Shown: positions 44,743 through 53,673, counted from the first letter of the stretch. The stretch is 64,000 nucleotides of DNA from Egbenema bharatensis (GCF_048077055.1 NZ_CP182236.1:744001-808000), one strand, 5' to 3'. Notes: a model not told the origin generated them from the letters alone. Translations and numbers: made by a program.

Positions 44743-45837
44743 ATGACACCGAACGCTTTGCTTTCATCTGTTCAAGTGGGCCGTTACACCTTACCCAATC
44801 GTTTAGTTATGGCTCCTTTAACCCGGAATCGGGCTGGAGCAGGCAATACGCCCAGAGAACTGAATGCCACTTATTACGCGCAACGGGCATCCGCAGGATT
44901 AATTATTACGGAAGCAACTCAGATTTCCCCCCAGGGTGTCGGATATCCCGCTACACCAGGGATTCACTCTGCTGAACAGGTGGAAGGCTGGAAGTTAGTC
45001 ACGCAAGCCGTTCACGATCGCGGTGGCCATATTTTCCTGCAATTGTGGCACGTCGGACGGATTTCCCATCCCGATCTCCAGCCAGATGGCGCGTTACCTG
45101 TAGCTCCCAGTGCGATCGCCCCTCAGGGAGAAGCGTCTACCTATGAAGGACAAAAACCGTTCGTTACGCCTCGTGCATTAGAGACAGAAGAAATTCCTGG
45201 AATTGTTGAACAGTATCGCCAAGCCGCAAAGAACGCACTGGAAGCTGGATTTGATGGCGTAGAAGTTCATGGGGCAAATGGGTATTTGCTGGATCAATTC
45301 CTGCGGGATGGTTCCAATCAGCGTACCGATCAATACGGTGGTTCGATCGAAAATCGGGCCCGGCTGCTGCTAGAAGTCATTGATGCCGTCGTAGCAGTAT
45401 GGGGTTCCGATCGCGTCGGTCTGCGCCTCTCTCCTAGCGGAACGTTCAACAGTATGTCTGATTCCAACCCTCAAGCATTGTTTACCTACGTCGCTAAAGA
45501 ACTGAATCAACGTAACCTGGCATACCTACATTTGATTGAACCCAGGGAAGACAACGGCGCACCGGAAGGACAGGATCTTTCCTCTCACTTTTTCCGATCG
45601 ATTTACAATGGCACGATTATTGGTGCGGGAGGATACGATCGGGAACTCGCAGAAGAAACGATCGCCCAGGGAGATGCGGATCTGATTGCCTTTGGTCGCT
45701 GGTATATTTCTAATCCCGACTTAGCTGAACGCTTTGCTAAGAATGCACCCCTGAATGAATACGATCGATCGACTTTCTATGGTGGAGATGAAACAGGATA
45801 TACCGACTATCCCACCTTAGAACTACAGTCTGCCTAG
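44743..45837 (+). CDS. Old Yellow Enzyme family ene-reductase (NemA-like)
   Basis: About 364 residues from ATG 44743 (GAGGAATTTT before it). A TIM-barrel flavoenzyme: PNRLVMAPLTRNRAGAGNTP, EATQISPQGVGYPATPGIHS, IFLQLWHVGRISHP, DGVEVHGANGYLLDQFLRDG and NQRTDQYGGSIENRARLLLE. The His/Asn pair in VEVHGANG binds the substrate carbonyl or nitro group. It uses NADPH and FMN to reduce activated C=C bonds or nitro compounds such as N-ethylmaleimide. The longer start at 44686 lacks support. Confidence 0.94.
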   Translation: MTPNALLSSVQVGRYTLPNRLVMAPLTRNRAGAGNTPRELNATYYAQRASAGLIITEATQISPQGVGYPATPGIHSAEQVEGWKLVTQAVHDRGGHIFLQLWHVGRISHPDLQPDGALPVAPSAIAPQGEASTYEGQKPFVTPRALETEEIPGIVEQYRQAAKNALEAGFDGVEVHGANGYLLDQFLRDGSNQRTDQYGGSIENRARLLLEVIDAVVAVWGSDRVGLRLSPSGTFNSMSDSNPQALFTYVAKELNQRNLAYLHLIEPREDNGAPEGQDLSSHFFRSIYNGTIIGAGGYDRELAEETIAQGDADLIAFGRWYISNPDLAERFAKNAPLNEYDRSTFYGGDETGYTDYPTLELQSA

Positions 45838-45901
45838 AAGAAGGAATGATGAATGCGGAAGGAGGAACATAGAGAACGACCAAGATCCTAATTTCTCCCT
45901 T

Positions 45902-46005
45902 TCCCTTGTGGGGTAAGCATCTTGCTTGCCCAATCCTTCTCTTGTGGGGTGGGCATCTTGCCCGCCCAGTCCTTTACTCGCAGGCAAGATGCCTGCGCTA
46001 CGTTT
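45902..46005. repeat. Three REP-like palindromes
   Basis: Three related hairpins: CTTGTGGGGTAAGCATCTTG with CTTGCCCA, then CTTGTGGGGTGGGCATCTTG with CCCGCCCAG, then CGCAGGCAAGATGCCTGCGC. They lie in the convergent gap between the ene-reductase and LysE genes. Confidence 0.8.
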
Positions 46006-46011
46006 TTTATT

Positions 46012-46623
46012 TCAAGCTTTGAACAGCAGAACCATACCAACCGCGATCATGATGCAACCTGCAATTTGATTGATTGTAGTTTTAAGGTTGAAATTAAGGC
46101 ATGTGCGGACTCGATCTGCCAACAATGCATAAACAAGCTTGACTCCGCCCACAGCCGCTACAGCCGTTGCAATCACAATTCCCGTATCTCCATAGGAGAT
46201 TTCAGAAACATCTATAAAAGCAGGAAAGAACCCCAGATAAAACAGGGTTGCTTTTTGGTCAGCGATGGTGATTAAAAAACCCGTTAACAAACTCGACAGC
46301 AGCGAAGTCTGAACCCCATTTTCGATTTCCTTAATCTGCGATTTCGATCGCCACAGACTCATCCCCAGCCCGATCAAATAAGCACCGCTCAAGTATTTGA
46401 TCAAGAAAAACCATTCCCCCATCGTTTCCGACAGGAACGCCAGACCCCAGAGGGCAATCAGGATAAAAATAATGTCACCCAACACAATCCCGATCGCGGT
46501 GAACACACCATGCAGAAACCCAGAGGTGGCTGCGTTCATTGCCACGGTGAGGACGCTAATGCTGGGAATGGCAGCTAAGACCACCATTGCACCGAATAAT
46601 GCTAGAACGCTGCTAAACGTCAT
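46012..46623 (-). CDS. LysE family translocator
   Basis: 203 residues with about six hydrophobic segments. The N-terminal SISVLTVAMNAATSGFLHGV is followed by GIVLGDIIFILIALWGLAFL and the LIGLGMSLWRSKSQ loop, as in the RhtB/LysE family of amino-acid exporters. The usual PGP motif of the first helix is replaced by PSISV, a known variation. The substrate is not deducible. Confidence 0.85.
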   Translation of the reverse strand: MTFSSVLALFGAMVVLAAIPSISVLTVAMNAATSGFLHGVFTAIGIVLGDIIFILIALWGLAFLSETMGEWFFLIKYLSGAYLIGLGMSLWRSKSQIKEIENGVQTSLLSSLLTGFLITIADQKATLFYLGFFPAFIDVSEISYGDTGIVIATAVAAVGGVKLVYALLADRVRTCLNFNLKTTINQIAGCIMIAVGMVLLFKA

Positions 46624-46763
46624 ATTGTGCGATTAGTCCAGTCCGATGATGCAGTAGAGGGACAGTTCCCATCGTACCCTAGCCCTGCTGTGACGGATTA
46701 CCCACTTCCTCCATTCACTTCCTATACTGGAAAAGAAGCTCTCACAGTCAACTGGAGCGAGGT

Positions 46764-48110
46764 ATGATACCCAACCCCTCCGTGATGAAAGCGGTGGAAA
46801 AATTGAATTATCGAGTCACGATCGGCGATGTCGCAGCTCAGGCAGGGCTGGATATCCAGGTGGCCGAACGTGATTTGCTGGCACTGGCATCAGAGGCTGG
46901 CGGCCATCTGCAAGTAGCGGAATCCGGCGATATTGCCTACTTATTTCCCCGCAACTTTCGAGGTGTTTTACAAAGTAAATATTTTCGGCTACGGCTTCAG
47001 AACTGGTGGAATAAAGTCTGGGAAACCCTGTTTTATATTATTCGGGTGTCCTTCGGCATCTTGCTGATTGTCTCGATCGTCCTGATTTTTGTGACGATCC
47101 TGGTGATTATCATGTCGATGAACTCCCGCAACGACAGCGGCCGTGGTTATGGCGGTGGACGATCCCGGGGGGGCGGTGGAGCCTTCATCCCCTATTTCTG
47201 GATTAGCCCCAACTGGTTCTACGTCTTTCGCCCAGACTATTACCGCCGCAGGAGCTACTATCGCCAACAAAGCCGTCGTTCCTACAACACGCGCAACACT
47301 TCATCCTCCGGCAGCGAGTCGGACATGAACTTTCTGGAAGCGGTTTTCTCCTTCCTGTTTGGTGATGGCAATCCCAATGCCAACCTGGAGGAAACTCGGT
47401 GGCAGACGATCGGCACCGTCATCCGCAACAGCAATGGAGCTATCATTGCCGAGCAGGTCGCCCCCTATTTGGACAACGTAGGTAGGGACTGGCGTGAGAA
47501 TGAAGACTATATGCTGCCCGTGCTGACCCGCTTCAATGGGCGACCAGAAGTGAGTCCCGATGGACAAATCATCTACCATTTTCCAGAATTGCAGGTGACT
47601 GCCAAAAATCAGCGCAGTCCCCAACCGGCCTCGGCCTATCTGCGAGAACTTCCCTGGAAATTCAGTCAAGCCAGCAGTGGGCAAATCATCGGCGCGGCTG
47701 GATTAGGGGGATTGAACCTGGTGGGCGCACTGGTGCTGGGCAATTTGCTTCAGCAAGGACTGGAGTTGGGGGGGTTGGTGGCCTTCGTCGGCAGCATTTA
47801 CTGGTTGCTCCTTGCCTACGGCATTGGCTTTTTGACCATTCCCCTGCTCCGCTACTTCTGGATTCAGTGGCGCAATCGAAAAGTGGAAGCCCGCAATGAA
47901 GCACGACAGGAGCGAGCAGTGGCTTTAATCCATGCGGATGATGAAGTTCGACAAAAACTCACCTTTGCTGAACAATTTGCGACCCGAACTATAGTGAATG
48001 AGTCCGATTTGGCCTACACGACAGAGCAAGATCTGACGGAACAGGAATACCTGCGATCGGACAAAATTGACGAGGAGTGGAACCGGCGGCTGGGACAATC
48101 AGAAACCTGA
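46764..48110 (+). CDS. Conserved-looking cyanobacterial membrane protein, function unknown
   Basis: 448 residues. The N-terminus (VEKLNYRVTIGDVAAQAGLD, then ALASEAGGHLQVAESGDIAY) looks like a small winged-helix domain. A strong membrane pair follows (IIRVSFGILLIVSIVLIFVT), then a Gly/Arg/Ser/Tyr-rich linker (GYGGGRSRGGGG, RRRSYYRQQSRR), a soluble part (DNVGRDWRENEDYMLPVLTR) and two more helices near residues 320-375. I believe the family is widespread in cyanobacteria and related to plastid proteins, but I cannot name it. Confidence 0.8.
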   Translation: MIPNPSVMKAVEKLNYRVTIGDVAAQAGLDIQVAERDLLALASEAGGHLQVAESGDIAYLFPRNFRGVLQSKYFRLRLQNWWNKVWETLFYIIRVSFGILLIVSIVLIFVTILVIIMSMNSRNDSGRGYGGGRSRGGGGAFIPYFWISPNWFYVFRPDYYRRRSYYRQQSRRSYNTRNTSSSGSESDMNFLEAVFSFLFGDGNPNANLEETRWQTIGTVIRNSNGAIIAEQVAPYLDNVGRDWRENEDYMLPVLTRFNGRPEVSPDGQIIYHFPELQVTAKNQRSPQPASAYLRELPWKFSQASSGQIIGAAGLGGLNLVGALVLGNLLQQGLELGGLVAFVGSIYWLLLAYGIGFLTIPLLRYFWIQWRNRKVEARNEARQERAVALIHADDEVRQKLTFAEQFATRTIVNESDLAYTTEQDLTEQEYLRSDKIDEEWNRRLGQSET

Positions 48111-48136
48111 GCTGTTTAGAATATTCATCTATCCTT

Positions 48137-48164
48137 TGGCGTAGATTTTCTGCGCCATTTTTTG
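48137..48164 (+). terminator. Rho-independent terminator
   Basis: TGGCGTAGATTTTCTGCGCC followed by ATTTTTT: stem TGGCG-AGA/TCT-CGCCA with a T-run, 27 bp after the preceding stop. Confidence 0.8.
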
Positions 48165-48332
48165 TCAATTCTTGCTTAATCTAAAATCTACAATCCAAAG
48201 ATTGCAGAAGTGGGATCAGCCCTACCAAATCGTGGGTAATCCACACCAGATATTTTGATGGGAATCTGTCACCATAATCGTAGATGAGCAGGGGATAAAG
48301 ACCACAACCTGCAACCTACTAAGGACAACGCC

Positions 48333-48644
48333 ATGAAGTTTCTTGCCAAGCTACTGATTAAACCACTCTACAGACCACTGCAAAACCTGTTCCGCTTCAC
48401 GTTGCGCCATCCCAAATATCGCTGGTTGATTATCCTGGGCAGTCTGCTTTATGTCGTCAGCCCGATCGACATTGCACCCGATGCAATTCCAGTTTTAGGA
48501 TGGTTGGACGATGGACTGGTGACTACACTTCTGGTGACGGAAGTTTCTCAAATATTAATGACTCACCTGAAGTCTAAGCGGAAAGATGATGACACAGAAG
48601 TAGAACTAGCTTCAGAAGCCACTGTGGAAGCTAAAGTTGCATAG
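48333..48644 (+). CDS. DUF1232 (YkvA-like) membrane protein
   Basis: 103 residues. The core HPKYRWLIILGSLLYVVSPI, DIAPDAIPVLGWLDDG is the DUF1232 motif (YxxSPIDxxPD.IP.lG..DD). One or two short hydrophobic segments suggest membrane association. Function unknown. It heads a run of stress-type small membrane proteins (48.3-50.6 kb). Confidence 0.92.
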   Translation: MKFLAKLLIKPLYRPLQNLFRFTLRHPKYRWLIILGSLLYVVSPIDIAPDAIPVLGWLDDGLVTTLLVTEVSQILMTHLKSKRKDDDTEVELASEATVEAKVA

Positions 48645-48809
48645 ATCAACTACTTCAAAACACACAAACAAAATACAAGTTTTTTACAACTAAATATTTT
48701 TACAACTGAATATTTTGTTTGTTGAACGAAAACTGTTCATTGAATCACAATTCAATCCAGAATAATGGGCTATGCCCATCCTACACACACTTTTTTCAGG
48801 AGAAAGATA

Positions 48810-49571
48810 ATGTCTACCAGCGTCAAGGATCGCATTTCTGAGGATCTTCAGAAAGCAAAAGTAGAAGGCGGCTTGAGAGCGGGTCGAATTCGAGAAATCG
48901 TTAGAGTGGCTGTTGCTCAAACCATTCAGGAACTCAAGAGCGGGTCGGGTGAAATCGGTACCATCGTTAAAGATGCGATCGGCACAATCGCCGAGCAAAC
49001 CGACACTAGCACAACTGAAGCTCAAGAAAATATTGCGGCATCGGTCGAAGGTGCGATCGATGGCGTGCGGCAGTCTCAGCAAGAAGCCATTAATGTGGCC
49101 CATGAAACCGTCGATCATTTGCAGGCTGAAATTGCCGTTGGGGAACAGCAACTAGAGGCAGAGGTCGATCGGGCACTGGTTGAGCTAGAAACCAGCAAGG
49201 ATGAGACCACAGCTCAGTTTAAGTCCATCATTGATGCAGCGATTCGTGCCATCCGCGATCGAGAAGGCTTTTCCTTCCTGGAGCAGCAGTATGTTCGTCT
49301 CAAGGAGCAACTGGCTGTTTTGGATTCTAAGCTTGCCGATCGCTACGGTGAGAACTACGATCAGGTCAAGCAGCGGTTGGAGAATGCCAGGGTTTGGTAT
49401 GAAGAAACCCGCGTCAGGGCTGAAGCCAGCAACGAACCCCTCCCAGTGGATCAGAAGCAAATAGAATTAGAGGCAAGAGCCAGCCAAGCTGGAGCTGCGA
49501 TCGCTCAGAAAGAACAGCAGATTAAGCAGCGGGTGAAAGCTTACCTGCAATCTGTCCTGAATCGACTGTGA
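48810..49571 (+). CDS. Long amphipathic helical protein (apolipoprotein-like), unknown function
   Basis: About 253 residues from ATG 48810 (CAGGAGAAAGATA before it). Almost entirely charged helix: VKDRISEDLQKAKVEGGLRA, GRIREIVRVAVAQTIQELKS, LVELETSKDETTAQFKSIID and ASQAGAAIAQKEQQIKQRVK. The first block recurs in cyanobacterial proteins sometimes labelled histidine kinases without basis. No signal peptide is seen. It may bind membranes or act as a coiled-coil scaffold. Followed by a strong terminator. Confidence 0.8.
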   Translation: MSTSVKDRISEDLQKAKVEGGLRAGRIREIVRVAVAQTIQELKSGSGEIGTIVKDAIGTIAEQTDTSTTEAQENIAASVEGAIDGVRQSQQEAINVAHETVDHLQAEIAVGEQQLEAEVDRALVELETSKDETTAQFKSIIDAAIRAIRDREGFSFLEQQYVRLKEQLAVLDSKLADRYGENYDQVKQRLENARVWYEETRVRAEASNEPLPVDQKQIELEARASQAGAAIAQKEQQIKQRVKAYLQSVLNRL

Positions 49572-49618
49572 GGATCCGGTTAGCGCAGTCCCTAACCCTA
49601 AGTGGTAGAAACAAAATC

Positions 49619-49656
49619 AAAAAGACTAGATCAACCCTTCGATCTAGTCTTTTATT
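49619..49656 (+). terminator. Strong rho-independent terminator
   Basis: AAAGACTAGATC (49621-49632) pairs perfectly with GATCTAGTCTTT (49641-49652) and continues into TATTT. It ends the helical-protein transcript. Confidence 0.93.
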
Positions 49657-49841
49657 TGTGCTGTGTTCCTTAACATTGCATACGCTTATGCTGTTCTCTG
49701 ACGCGATTAGCAGCAGACCTGTGGATTCAACTAGCTTCAGCATTCCTCCATTTACCCGTTGCCCGGTTTCTAGATTTCAGTCAGCTTACACTGTTTTAAT
49801 CTTTTCATCTGCTGCTATCAGAAGCTTCCAACTCGATTAGT

Positions 49842-50027
49842 TTACAGTTGACGATTCGCAGCTGTTTTTTCTGCTTGCTTTGTAATTGCCCAAACTGCAT
49901 GGATACTTCCTGGAAGCCAACCCAAAACAGTTAACAGAATGTTAATCAGTAACGTTGTACCTACCCCATAGGATAGAAATACGCCTACAGGAGGTAGCAG
50001 AATTGCCAAAAGAATCTTAAGTAGCAT
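49842..50027 (-). CDS. YqaE/Pmp3 family small membrane protein
   Basis: 61 residues with two hydrophobic helices: LLKILLAILLPPVGVFLSYG, TTLLINILLTVLGWLPGSIH. The LPPVGVF and LGWLPGxIHA motifs define the Pmp3/YqaE family, linked to salt and cold stress through membrane potential. Opposite in strand to its neighbours. Confidence 0.96.
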   Translation of the reverse strand: MLLKILLAILLPPVGVFLSYGVGTTLLINILLTVLGWLPGSIHAVWAITKQAEKTAANRQL

Positions 50028-50249
50028 ATGGTTGTATCCTCTTTAGTTTGTAATCCCTCAATTGCATTAAGGCAAAGGGTGATTAACCCTGGAAATGCTT
50101 TTAGTATATCGTCTGGTTAAAGCGTCGTGGCAAGATGCAATCAAAAATCTGACAAGAGATAGGGAACAAGATAATTGGTAATACGATATTCTATGGACAT
50201 AGGCTCAGAAACTTAGTCATTAGATTCTTCTTAAGATAGGGGTAAATAC

Positions 50250-50651
50250 ATGATTGGATATCTTCTCACAACACTAATTACAGCACTGTCCTTGCTGATC
50301 GTTGACATCATTTTTCCAGGTGTTAACATCGCATCCTTCCCTGTGGCAATCCTTGCTGGGGTTGCGATCGGCTTAGTCAACTCCGTCATTAGACCTGTTT
50401 TGTCGTTTGTTTCTATACCTGTCAATTTCCTGACCTTGGGTCTGTTTTCGTTCGTGCTAAATGGTGTGTGTTTCTGGCTCGCTTCTGCCCTGGTTCCAGG
50501 ATTTGCAGTTCGCGGTTTGCTAGCATTCTTCCTCGCACCCGTAGTTCTGTCTTTAGGTACAACTTTACTCAATAACTACTTTGTATCGAAAGGCACACTT
50601 CCTGGACGAACCACATCTAATCCTGCGATTGGCAGCGATGCGAATTCGTAG
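50250..50651 (+). CDS. Phage-holin family 4-TM membrane protein
   Basis: 133 residues from ATG 50250. Four hydrophobic helices with the family blocks LLIVDIIFPGVNIASFPVAI, GLVNSVIRPVLSFVSIPVNF, LTLGLFSFVLNGVCFWLASA and VPGF. The family is named after mycobacteriophage holins but is common in ordinary chromosomes; lysis activity is not implied. Confidence 0.93.
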   Translation: MIGYLLTTLITALSLLIVDIIFPGVNIASFPVAILAGVAIGLVNSVIRPVLSFVSIPVNFLTLGLFSFVLNGVCFWLASALVPGFAVRGLLAFFLAPVVLSLGTTLLNNYFVSKGTLPGRTTSNPAIGSDANS

Positions 50652-50733
50652 TTTCCAGGTAGATTGGGCATGATCCTGGACAACATAAGCTGTTTGATCT
50701 GGGGTCAATACTTGTATCAATCATTCAATAAAG

Positions 50734-50779
50734 ATAGGAGTCAGGGTTACTGGTGTGAGTTCCTGGCTCCTATTTTTGT
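50734..50779 (+). terminator. Rho-independent terminator
   Basis: ATAGGAGTCAGG (50734-50745) pairs with CCTGGCTCCTAT (50762-50773, one G-T pair) followed by TTTTTG. It lies downstream of the holin-like gene. Confidence 0.85.
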
Positions 50780-50852
50780 TTATGAATTTAATGAAGAGCG
50801 AACGATGAATTTACCTCTTTCGATAGATGCCATCTGGAAACTTTTTGTTCTC

Positions 50853-51995
50853 CTACGATCGAATCTGTACCGGCATCACCAGATACGTCATCTTCACTCC
50901 GCCCAACGGTGTCAAAATCGAGGGACTGGTAGACGTATTAAACTGCATCTGAATTTCCGCTGTTGTTAGCACCTTTAGCCCTTCCAGCAAGTATTTCACA
51001 TTGAAGGCAATATCCAGATCCTCTCCAGAAATTTGTGCCTGTACCGCCTCTCTGGCACTACCCACATCCTGCGCATCCACCGAGACCACCACTTCCTGCT
51101 CAACGCTATTCATACTCAACTTCACAATGCTGTTGCGCTGATCCGCTAACACCGCAACCCGTTCCAGCGCACTGATGAACAGCCGCCGATCGATCGTCAT
51201 CTGGCGAGAAAATTGGCGCGGGATCAACTGTCGATAGTTGGGATACTGTCCTTCTAGCAACCGACTGGTTAAACGCTGATTTTCCCATTCAAACACCAAC
51301 TGTCCCTGGTCAAACCGAACTGCAACCGCATCCGCCGCATTCATTTGCAGCATTCGCTCCAGCTCCCGGAGGGCTTTTGCCGGAATTGTGACATCAAACT
51401 CGGCAATCCTCGCCCCGTTTTCCGACTCAGCTTCCGCACTCAATGCCTGCACCACAGACAACCGATGTCCATCCGTTGCAGCAAACTCCAGACTATCTGT
51501 GTCAGAAACAATGTGTACTCCGGTCAGAACCTGCTTGGACTCATCCGAGCTGGTGGCAAACAACGACCCTCGCAGTCCCTCACTCAGCAATTCGATCGGC
51601 AAATGAGTGATATCACTTTCATCCACCGTTGGCAATTCGGGGAATTCATCGGCTCCCATCCCCCGCACCTGATACCGTCCAGAGGCGCAAGTTAGCGTCA
51701 CGAGTAGCGCACCCGACTCTTCATCCAGGGTTACTTCACCATCGGGCAAGCGCGACACAATATCACTAAACAGCTTCGCAGGCAGGGTTAACGTGCCACC
51801 TTCCTCCACCTGAGCTGGGAAACTGGTCTGAACCCCCAGGCTCAGATCAAAGCCGGTTAGCTTGACCTGTTGGGTTTCTGCATCAGCAATCACCAGCACG
51901 TTCGCCAGAATAGGATGACTGGGACGGGACGAAACGGCACGGCTAACCAGGGACAAATGGGTATTAAGTTCGTTCTGAGAGCAAATCAGTTTCAT
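50853..51995 (-). CDS. dnaN: DNA polymerase III beta clamp
   Basis: 380 residues. The start MKLICSQNELNTHLSLVSRA VS is the standard clamp N-terminus, with LANVLVIADAETQQVKLTGF, MGADEFPELP, GRYQVRG and the final TPLGGVKMTYLVMPVQIRS. Three repeats of the clamp fold fill the length. The ring tethers DNA polymerase to the template. In many cyanobacteria dnaN lies beside the replication origin, and the upstream DNA here carries a DnaA-box cluster. Confidence 0.97.
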   Translation of the reverse strand: MKLICSQNELNTHLSLVSRAVSSRPSHPILANVLVIADAETQQVKLTGFDLSLGVQTSFPAQVEEGGTLTLPAKLFSDIVSRLPDGEVTLDEESGALLVTLTCASGRYQVRGMGADEFPELPTVDESDITHLPIELLSEGLRGSLFATSSDESKQVLTGVHIVSDTDSLEFAATDGHRLSVVQALSAEAESENGARIAEFDVTIPAKALRELERMLQMNAADAVAVRFDQGQLVFEWENQRLTSRLLEGQYPNYRQLIPRQFSRQMTIDRRLFISALERVAVLADQRNSIVKLSMNSVEQEVVVSVDAQDVGSAREAVQAQISGEDLDIAFNVKYLLEGLKVLTTAEIQMQFNTSTSPSILTPLGGVKMTYLVMPVQIRS

Positions 51996-52409
51996 AGGAA
52001 TGGGCAGTGAGATGAAGCTGGAAGACCAGTTTAGAACAGGATTGTGCAGTTCGTTTAGAAGATTAACTATTGGTTAGAAAGGGGGCAGCGCAAGGAGGGA
52101 CAGCGATCGCAAAGGCAGCATAAGTTGATTCAATTCAGCAGTCTTTTGGGGGTAGAACGTTTGATCTTAACGGTTGTTAGCGGGCAGCATGGACAAGATC
52201 ATAGGGCATTTGTAAAAAAACGATCCGTTGAAATGCTTAAAACTGATCGCTTTCCCATCAATTCATTGATCCTGAATTCGATCGGACTCGGAGCGTGATC
52301 GTAACACCGTTGCTGAAAAGCTTCAATTCTCTGGTTACTATTTATTCAGGTTTATTTTTGATCCTCTGCTTTCTATATCTAAATGACTTTAAAGAGATCG
52401 ATCGGTAGT

Positions 52410-52620
52410 AGTAGGGCCTGTGGAAAAAGTGGAAAACTTGTGAAATGTTTGCTGAATAAGGCGATCGAACCTCAAAGCCTGTGGAAAACCTGTGGGAAAA
52501 AGTTTGAGTTTTCCACAACTGGAAAAGGATCCTGATGTTTTCCTCCGAAGAAAGAAAGTTTCTCCAGGGTTTTCCCCAGAGATTTCCACAGAAAGGGATG
52601 AGTTTTCCACAGGGGGCGAT
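52410..52620. other. Probable replication origin (oriC), DnaA-box cluster
   Basis: Within 200 bp there are boxes of the cyanobacterial TTTTCCACA type on both strands: TGTGGAAAA at 52419 and 52480, TTTTCCACA at 52509 and 52603, ATTTCCACA at 52582. Near matches include TGTGGGAAAA at 52491 and TTTTCCCCA at 52570. It is upstream of dnaN, which is divergent from it. An AT-rich stretch on the dnaN side (about 52330-52390) could be the unwinding element. Confidence 0.85.
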
Positions 52621-52805
52621 CGGTTTTACAAAAGTTAATATTTGGTGGATATGGAAGGTTGGAATCAAAATAGAACGCGGACTGATGAACCATGAAGTTT
52701 TTTATCTCTGCCCTTGCTCTGAGAGTGATTGCAGATAAGGTCGAGCATGGAGAATTGACCTCAGTGCTATCCAGCTTGACGTTTGTTGCTGCATAGGGTG
52801 AAGCG

Positions 52806-52880
52806 ATGCCTCAATGGTCAGCAACGAAAGCGCGAAAAGTTTTGGCAGCATTGGAGCGCGTTGATGCTGTCTTGGTTTAG
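52806..52880 (+). pseudogene. HicA-toxin N-terminal remnant
   Basis: 24 codons, MPQWSATKARKVLAALERVD AVLV then stop. The start matches the first residues of HicA/YcfA mRNA interferases (P-x-x-A-x-K-x-L-x-x-L), but the double-stranded-RNA-binding His region is gone. It lies between oriC and module B. Confidence 0.5.
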
Positions 52881-52892
52881 CCTCTCCAACTC

Positions 52893-52941
52893 TAGAAAAG
52901 CTACCCTTTCGATCGCCTCGATTACCTTCAAAAGAGTAGCC
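52893..52941 (-). terminator. Terminator-like hairpin conserved between the two modules (B)
   Basis: On the minus strand GGCTACTCTTTTGA is followed by TCGAAAGGGTAGCTTTTCTA, nearly the same stem and tail as after module A (33281-33329). It follows small ORF 2. Confidence 0.7.
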
Positions 52942-52970
52942 TTTGTCATATTTGAACGCGACCATCGTTT

Positions 52971-53177
52971 CTAACTTTGCTGGCTCATCAGTCTGACTAT
53001 TTCCTCCGCCAGGTTTTTCGACCAGAGGGAGTCGAAGGGGCAAAGAATCTGTCGGTTTTCGGGAGCTGTCCAGACGATCGCATCTTCGAGTTCAGAGATG
53101 CGGTAGGTTTCGTTGAGCAGGATGGCGGTGAGCAGATGATGCAGGGTGAGGGCTTGTTGATCGGTTAACACGATCAT
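52971..53177 (-). CDS. 68-aa protein, small ORF 2 of module B
   Basis: Matches the 32925 protein except at four positions (tail NLAEEIVRLMSQQS). It overlaps small ORF 1 by 4 bp (ATGA). The same charged, helical profile with WTAPENRQILCPFD in the centre. Unknown family. Confidence 0.7.
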   Translation of the reverse strand: MIVLTDQQALTLHHLLTAILLNETYRISELEDAIVWTAPENRQILCPFDSLWSKNLAEEIVRLMSQQS

Positions 53178-53299
53178 GGTTGGCGTTCTCCTTTGGAGAG
53201 GATGACCAGGGCTTTATCAATGTCTCGGACTTTGATCGATCGCAGGCGGGTGAGGATGGCTCGCAGTAAAGCCACCTCGTCATCGGTGAGGGTGATCAT
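53174..53299 (-). CDS. 41-aa protein, small ORF 1 of module B
   Basis: Begins MITLTDDEVALLRAILTRLR and differs from the module A copy by one residue. The ATG at 53299 is chosen because module A starts at the same residue; the longer frame to 53356 has no counterpart there. Function unknown. Confidence 0.7.
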   Translation of the reverse strand: MITLTDDEVALLRAILTRLRSIKVRDIDKALVILSKGERQP

Positions 53300-53363
53300 G
53301 GATTTAACCTTAATGACGTTGAAAGCAACTATAGCTGATTTTGGATATATCCTCAATAGCGTA

Positions 53364-53383
53364 CTCGTATCTCTCCATACGAG
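53364..53383. promoter_or_regulatory. Inverted-repeat operator candidate, module B
   Basis: CTCGTAT (53364-53370) and ATACGAG (53377-53383) form a perfect palindrome 11 bp before the ribbon-helix-helix start, in the spacer of the divergent module. It shares only CTCG/CGAG with the module A operator, in line with the divergence of the two regulators. Confidence 0.6.
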
Positions 53384-53394
53384 ACAATGAAGTC

Positions 53395-53604
53395 ATGGCT
53401 AAAAAACGTGACAAAAGAGAAATTAGAGCCTATGCGGACATTGAACTAGCAAAATTGCTAGCGACGATCGCCTCTTTGCAAGATATCTCCCTCTCGCAGT
53501 TAATCAATGATGCCTTAGAGCTTTATTTGCAGCAGGACAAGATTCAGGCGTTGATTCAGAAACATAGCCTGGATGAAATTAACGGGTATGATGAGGAAAA
53601 GTAG
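53395..53604 (+). CDS. Ribbon-helix-helix regulator/antitoxin of module B
   Basis: 69 residues from ATG 53395. MAKKRDKREIRAYADIELAK and ASLQDISLSQLINDALELYL fit the ribbon-helix-helix pattern. It aligns end to end with the module A regulator (AKKR.K.E.RAY, final KHSLDEI versus KHNLDEM) but most other residues differ. It is divergent from small ORFs 1 and 2, as in module A. Confidence 0.75.
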   Translation: MAKKRDKREIRAYADIELAKLLATIASLQDISLSQLINDALELYLQQDKIQALIQKHSLDEINGYDEEK

Positions 53605-53673
53605 ATTGGGTTTGTGTCTCAACCCGGTCTAGTCCTGATTTCATATCATGGGTTGAGAGTTAGGTTCTGATTG

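Noticed and set aside
50250..50651. Prophage holin
   Set aside because: The family is common as a chromosomal membrane protein and no phage genes lie nearby.
52702..53043. 113-codon minus-strand frame near oriC
   Set aside because: It overlaps the HicA remnant and the terminator of module B and has no recognisable pattern.
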